DNA from: JAVBQG01 sp031549185 | GTDB lineage: Bacteria; Synergistota; Synergistia; Synergistales; Synergistaceae | Assembly: GCA_031549185.1 (NCBI GenBank) | Contig: JAVBQG010000009.1 | Coordinates: 1 to 64,000, forward strand | Direction of reading: 5' to 3' | Length of the DNA: 64,000 bases | Shown: piece by piece, positions 61,480-64,000 of the stretch | How the letters are laid out: the number at the start of each line of letters is the position of its first letter | How positions within the stretch are numbered: position 1 is the first letter of the stretch | Notes under the pieces: model-generated | The model's database searches: none | What the model saw: the letters and a program-made list of their open reading frames with translations, nothing else | What the model was told of the DNA's origin: nothing | Translations under genes and position numbers: made by a program

Positions 61480-61490
61480 ACACCACAATG

Positions 61491-61535
61491 CAAACAGAGA
61501 ATGCGGCCCTCGAAATGGGCCGCATTCTCTGTTTG
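61491..61535. terminator. Perfect 19-bp inverted repeat between the winged-helix gene and pilQ
   Basis: Arms 61491-61509 and 61517-61535 are perfectly complementary with a 7-base loop, between convergent genes. It likely terminates both transcripts, though U-tracts are only GTTTG. Confidence 0.75.
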
Positions 61536-61556
61536 AGAAAAATACTTGAATCCAAA

Positions 61557-63416
61557 TTACTTGATCAGCGAGGATTGTTGTAAATCGAACGTATCGATCT
61601 TATCATCCGGCACATCAAGGATGTAGGGAACAACGATCATTGCTACTTCCGATTTCGTGTGATTGTCCGTCCTCATTGTAAAAAGATCTCCCAGGAGCGG
61701 GATATAACCAAGAACAGGAATGCGGGAAACATTTTTGTTTTTGAGTTCCTGATAGAGTCCCCCCACTGCGAAAGGCTCGCCGTTTCTCACGCGAACGATC
61801 GTGTCGACCTTGCGAGATGTCGTTTCCGGCGCCTGGGCACCGTTACCCGCAGGACGCCAACCCAAAACTTCTCCCGTCTCAACACTCACCTTGATCGTGA
61901 TAACGCCATTTCGCCCGATAACCGGGGTAAATGTCAACGTGGGCCCTGCATTAACCTCGGAAAACGTGCTGTTGCCGTTCGAATCGACGCCAGATACATA
62001 TTTATAGTTGCGCGTGAGTTGAATCTTTGCTTCCTGTGCATCAATGGCAATGACTGATGGTTTAGCTAAAACTTTCGCTTTGCCATTGGTTTCCATCGCA
62101 TTAAGCCCGGCAGTAAGGGCTTTCGTTCCAGAATCAACGTGGATATTTTGAATTTCACCTGTTGTTCCATACGGCATACCCGCAATTGGAATAGCGATAC
62201 CACTTCCAGTCAAGGTACCATTTATGTAATTATATCCCGCTTGGAGTCGGCCACCTGTAAAATTGATCAACCATTGATCATATACTGCAGATACCAGCGT
62301 TTCAAGCTCCTGCTTGGAATCGTCGTTCACTTCCACGATCTGTGCCTGCAGCATGATCTGCTGACCTGGGTGATCCAGCTTTCTCAGGATGGTCGCTACC
62401 CGTTCATGCTGATCCGGCGTTGCAGTGACATACAAAGTACGGGTGCGTTGATCAAGTGTTGGTGGTTTGGAGAGTGCAACAAGTCCCGTCAGAACACCCG
62501 TGAGGTCATTTTTAACCAAACCTTTATCGTCAACGGCATACGAGAGCCTGTATGCGCGCACAACCTCTTTACCAAGTGTTTTCCCAATACTCTCAGGTTT
62601 TCCTACAACGAGAGTACTACCGGTCAAAGCATAGGTCAGGTCTGTCATACGCAGCAGGTAACCAAACGCCTCATTAAAGGGGACACCCTTAAAACTGACC
62701 GTCACGGGCATATCCGGCACCGAGGGATCGAGCAACAGATTCAGTCTCTGCACATCCGCGAGCATCCTGAAGACAGATTTGACGTCCCCGTCTCTGACTT
62801 GAAGTGTAACGGGGGTTCTGATACCCATCGGGTCGCCTTTGGCGTAAGGAGCGATGGGTTTGGGAGAATCGACCGCCTTTGGCGTCTGGTAAGCCTTTAA
62901 AATAAGAGTCAACTCATCGGCACCGGGGACTCCCTTGACTTCGTCCAAAACCAACCCCTTCGAGGACGTGAACGTCAGTTTAACGCTTCTGTTGCCTATC
63001 GGCTCCGCGTTCACTCTCTCCAGCATGGGGTACGTAAAGTCCTTCCACCACGTCTCGGTGGGGTTCATTTCAAGCCTCAGAACCGACCACTCGTAACTAT
63101 CCCACCAGTCACGCTTGTCTGCGTTCTGCGCAAAACGAATGCCGTCCCATTGCAACACCAACTTAGCTTCCCCTGGAGAAGAGACAACTTTGGGATGCGG
63201 GATCTGCATACCTCGAATGGTCACCAAAACGACAGAATCCCCCACTTGTGAGGTCTTGATCCCGGACATAACGGGAACAACCTTCGTATCCATCGTCACA
63301 TTAGGCTCTAGGTCGATCGCCAATGCCTGCACAGCAAAAAAACTCTGCAGAAGGAGTACGGATAGAATCAAGCTCATTACATGTTGCTTGTTGATATTCC
63401 GAAATGTCTTCTTCAT
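61557..63416 (-). CDS. pilQ: Type IV pilus secretin PilQ
   Basis: 619 residues from ATG 63416. Signal peptide (1-33), AMIN-type N-domain, a secretin/TonB short N-domain ('TLQVRDGDVKSVFRMLADVQRLNLLLDPSVPDMPVTVSFKGVPFNEAF'), an N1-like domain ('LDQRTRTLYVTATPDQHERVATILRKLDHPGQQIMLQAQIVEV'), then the secretin barrel to the end with 'RNGEPFAVGGLYQE' and 'VLGYIPLLGDLF'. Forms the outer-membrane ring for type IV pili. Overlaps the PilP-like stop by four bases; ATG 63452 is an alternative. Confidence 0.92.
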   Translation of the reverse strand: MKKTFRNINKQHVMSLILSVLLLQSFFAVQALAIDLEPNVTMDTKVVPVMSGIKTSQVGDSVVLVTIRGMQIPHPKVVSSPGEAKLVLQWDGIRFAQNADKRDWWDSYEWSVLRLEMNPTETWWKDFTYPMLERVNAEPIGNRSVKLTFTSSKGLVLDEVKGVPGADELTLILKAYQTPKAVDSPKPIAPYAKGDPMGIRTPVTLQVRDGDVKSVFRMLADVQRLNLLLDPSVPDMPVTVSFKGVPFNEAFGYLLRMTDLTYALTGSTLVVGKPESIGKTLGKEVVRAYRLSYAVDDKGLVKNDLTGVLTGLVALSKPPTLDQRTRTLYVTATPDQHERVATILRKLDHPGQQIMLQAQIVEVNDDSKQELETLVSAVYDQWLINFTGGRLQAGYNYINGTLTGSGIAIPIAGMPYGTTGEIQNIHVDSGTKALTAGLNAMETNGKAKVLAKPSVIAIDAQEAKIQLTRNYKYVSGVDSNGNSTFSEVNAGPTLTFTPVIGRNGVITIKVSVETGEVLGWRPAGNGAQAPETTSRKVDTIVRVRNGEPFAVGGLYQELKNKNVSRIPVLGYIPLLGDLFTMRTDNHTKSEVAMIVVPYILDVPDDKIDTFDLQQSSLIK

Positions 63417-64000
63417 CGTGGCATCGCAGCCTCGTAGCTCTTTTTCATCCATGTGAATTTCACTCCCTCTGGATTAATTTTCGTAATTCTGGCGGAGCCA
63501 TCGGAGAACTTCGATCCTTCTCGCACCACGAGACCGCCCTCTTGTCCTTCGACATCGATCATGGCGACCTTGTCGCTACCTTTTATCATGACGGCGACGA
63601 CTGTCACAGTTGGGGGTTGGGGCTCTTCTATCTGTTCTACGCCTGCCGCGGCGAGATTCGCAGCAGCCTGAGCAGAGGCAAGAGAACTCGCGGTGCCAAA
63701 AGGTTGTTTTCCAGAGACCTCGGCAAGCATGGCGCTCTGCATAACCTGGCTGCTGGCTTTGCCAAGCGAGGAAACGGCATTTTCAGTTTCCTTCACTTCT
63801 TGCGATTCCGTCTGCGTTGTCGTGTCGATCTGAATGGCACTTGCGTCCGGCAGGCTGGAATAACTGCCCTGCACCAGCTTCGTTGTGCCGTTATATAGAT
63901 AAAAACTGGCAAAACAGCAAATCCCCAGCAATAAAAGAACCAGCAGTTGCGTTAAGCGACTCTCCCCTGCTCCCGGCTTGTTCTTAGAGGATGATTTTTT
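63413..64000 (-). CDS. Pilus-assembly PilP-like protein (5' end outside window)
   Basis: The frame stays open from 63413 to the right edge without a stop or ATG, so the start lies beyond the window. Visible part (195 codons): basic N-terminal stretch, one membrane helix, a Ser/Thr/Ala-rich middle, and a C-terminal PilP/PulC-like beta domain ('VTVVAVMIKGSDKVAMIDVEGQ', 'GLVVREGSKFSDGSARITKINPEGVKFTW'). Stop overlaps pilQ ATG. Fits the inner-membrane PilP that docks on the secretin. Confidence 0.75.
   Translation of the reverse strand, partial: KKSSSKNKPGAGESRLTQLLVLLLLGICCFASFYLYNGTTKLVQGSYSSLPDASAIQIDTTTQTESQEVKETENAVSSLGKASSQVMQSAMLAEVSGKQPFGTASSLASAQAAANLAAAGVEQIEEPQPPTVTVVAVMIKGSDKVAMIDVEGQEGGLVVREGSKFSDGSARITKINPEGVKFTWMKKSYEAAMPR

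Noticed and set aside
1..64000. tRNA genes, CRISPR arrays, insertion sequences, prophage
   Set aside because: No cloverleaf-like sequence, regularly spaced repeats or transposase/integrase frames were seen by reading; a tRNAscan or CRISPR finder run would settle it.

Overview
The window most likely comes from a member of the phylum Synergistetes (Synergistota): an anaerobic, diderm, amino-acid-fermenting bacterium. Four things point there. The partial surface protein at the left edge ends in a Synerg-CTERM-like tripartite tail (Cys/Gly/Ser-rich patch, hydrophobic stretch, Arg cluster). There is a complete LivKHMGF branched-chain amino-acid importer and a lysine 6-aminotransferase. A degenerate [FeFe]-hydrogenase gene sits with DRTGG, PHP and anti-sigma-type kinase genes. 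A type IV pilus secretin implies an outer membrane. GC is moderately high, so most long opposite-strand reading frames are shadows of real genes. Species and genus cannot be fixed from this text alone.

Layout. 1-4.1 kb (plus strand, accessory): the Synerg-CTERM protein end, a HigBA-type toxin-antitoxin pair, about 0.5 kb of hairpin-rich DNA without a convincing gene, a minimal two-helix K+ channel, and an HNH nuclease with an extra zinc knuckle and a WYL-like C-terminus. 4.1-8.9 kb (minus): livK-livH-livM-livG-livF. 9.0-10.4 kb (plus): a MATE exporter. 10.4-15.8 kb (minus): radA-nfeD-slipin-cutC-acyltransferase, read as one operon. 15.96-19.2 kb: a five-gene redox/signalling module (DRTGG, HATPase, degenerate hydrogenase, DRTGG, PHP). 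19.3-22.1 kb: a periplasmic-binding-fold protein and lysine 6-aminotransferase. 22.2-26.0 kb: rpmH-rnpA-yidD-yidC-jag followed by an lgt-like gene and a YkgJ-type cysteine-cluster gene. 26.1-34.0 kb: the classical rimP-nusA-ylxR-ylxQ-infB-ylxP-rbfA-nrnA-truB-ribF translation and RNA operon. 34.1-41.4 kb: a small acidic protein, guaB, gltX, rlpA, ispDF, a YacL-like PIN-TRAM protein, recR and ebfC. 41.4-49.6 kb: a membrane-WecG fusion, serS, then the riboflavin genes ribH, ribBA, ribE and ribD, and uvrC. 49.7-51.1 kb (plus): cysS. 51.2-56.3 kb (minus): rplM-rpsI, then rph-rdgB-secG preceded by a GerM protein and an amidase. 56.2-60.0 kb: a TldE/PmbA protein, threonine aldolase, a PHP phosphoesterase and cheW. 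60.1-64.0 kb: a membrane GAF protein, a winged-helix protein (plus), the secretin pilQ and a PilP-like gene cut by the right edge.

From 4.1 to 64 kb all but three protein genes lie on the minus strand, many with 1-4 bp ATGA/GTGA overlaps. This indicates long co-transcribed blocks and probably one replication-direction arm. I saw no tRNA, rRNA, CRISPR array, complete insertion sequence or prophage. The most interesting items are the degenerate-hydrogenase sensor module, the HNH-WYL protein with the adjoining hairpin-rich region, the WecG fusion to a motif-less GT4 membrane domain, the acidic-tailed YidC, the atypical Lgt, and several regulatory hairpins.
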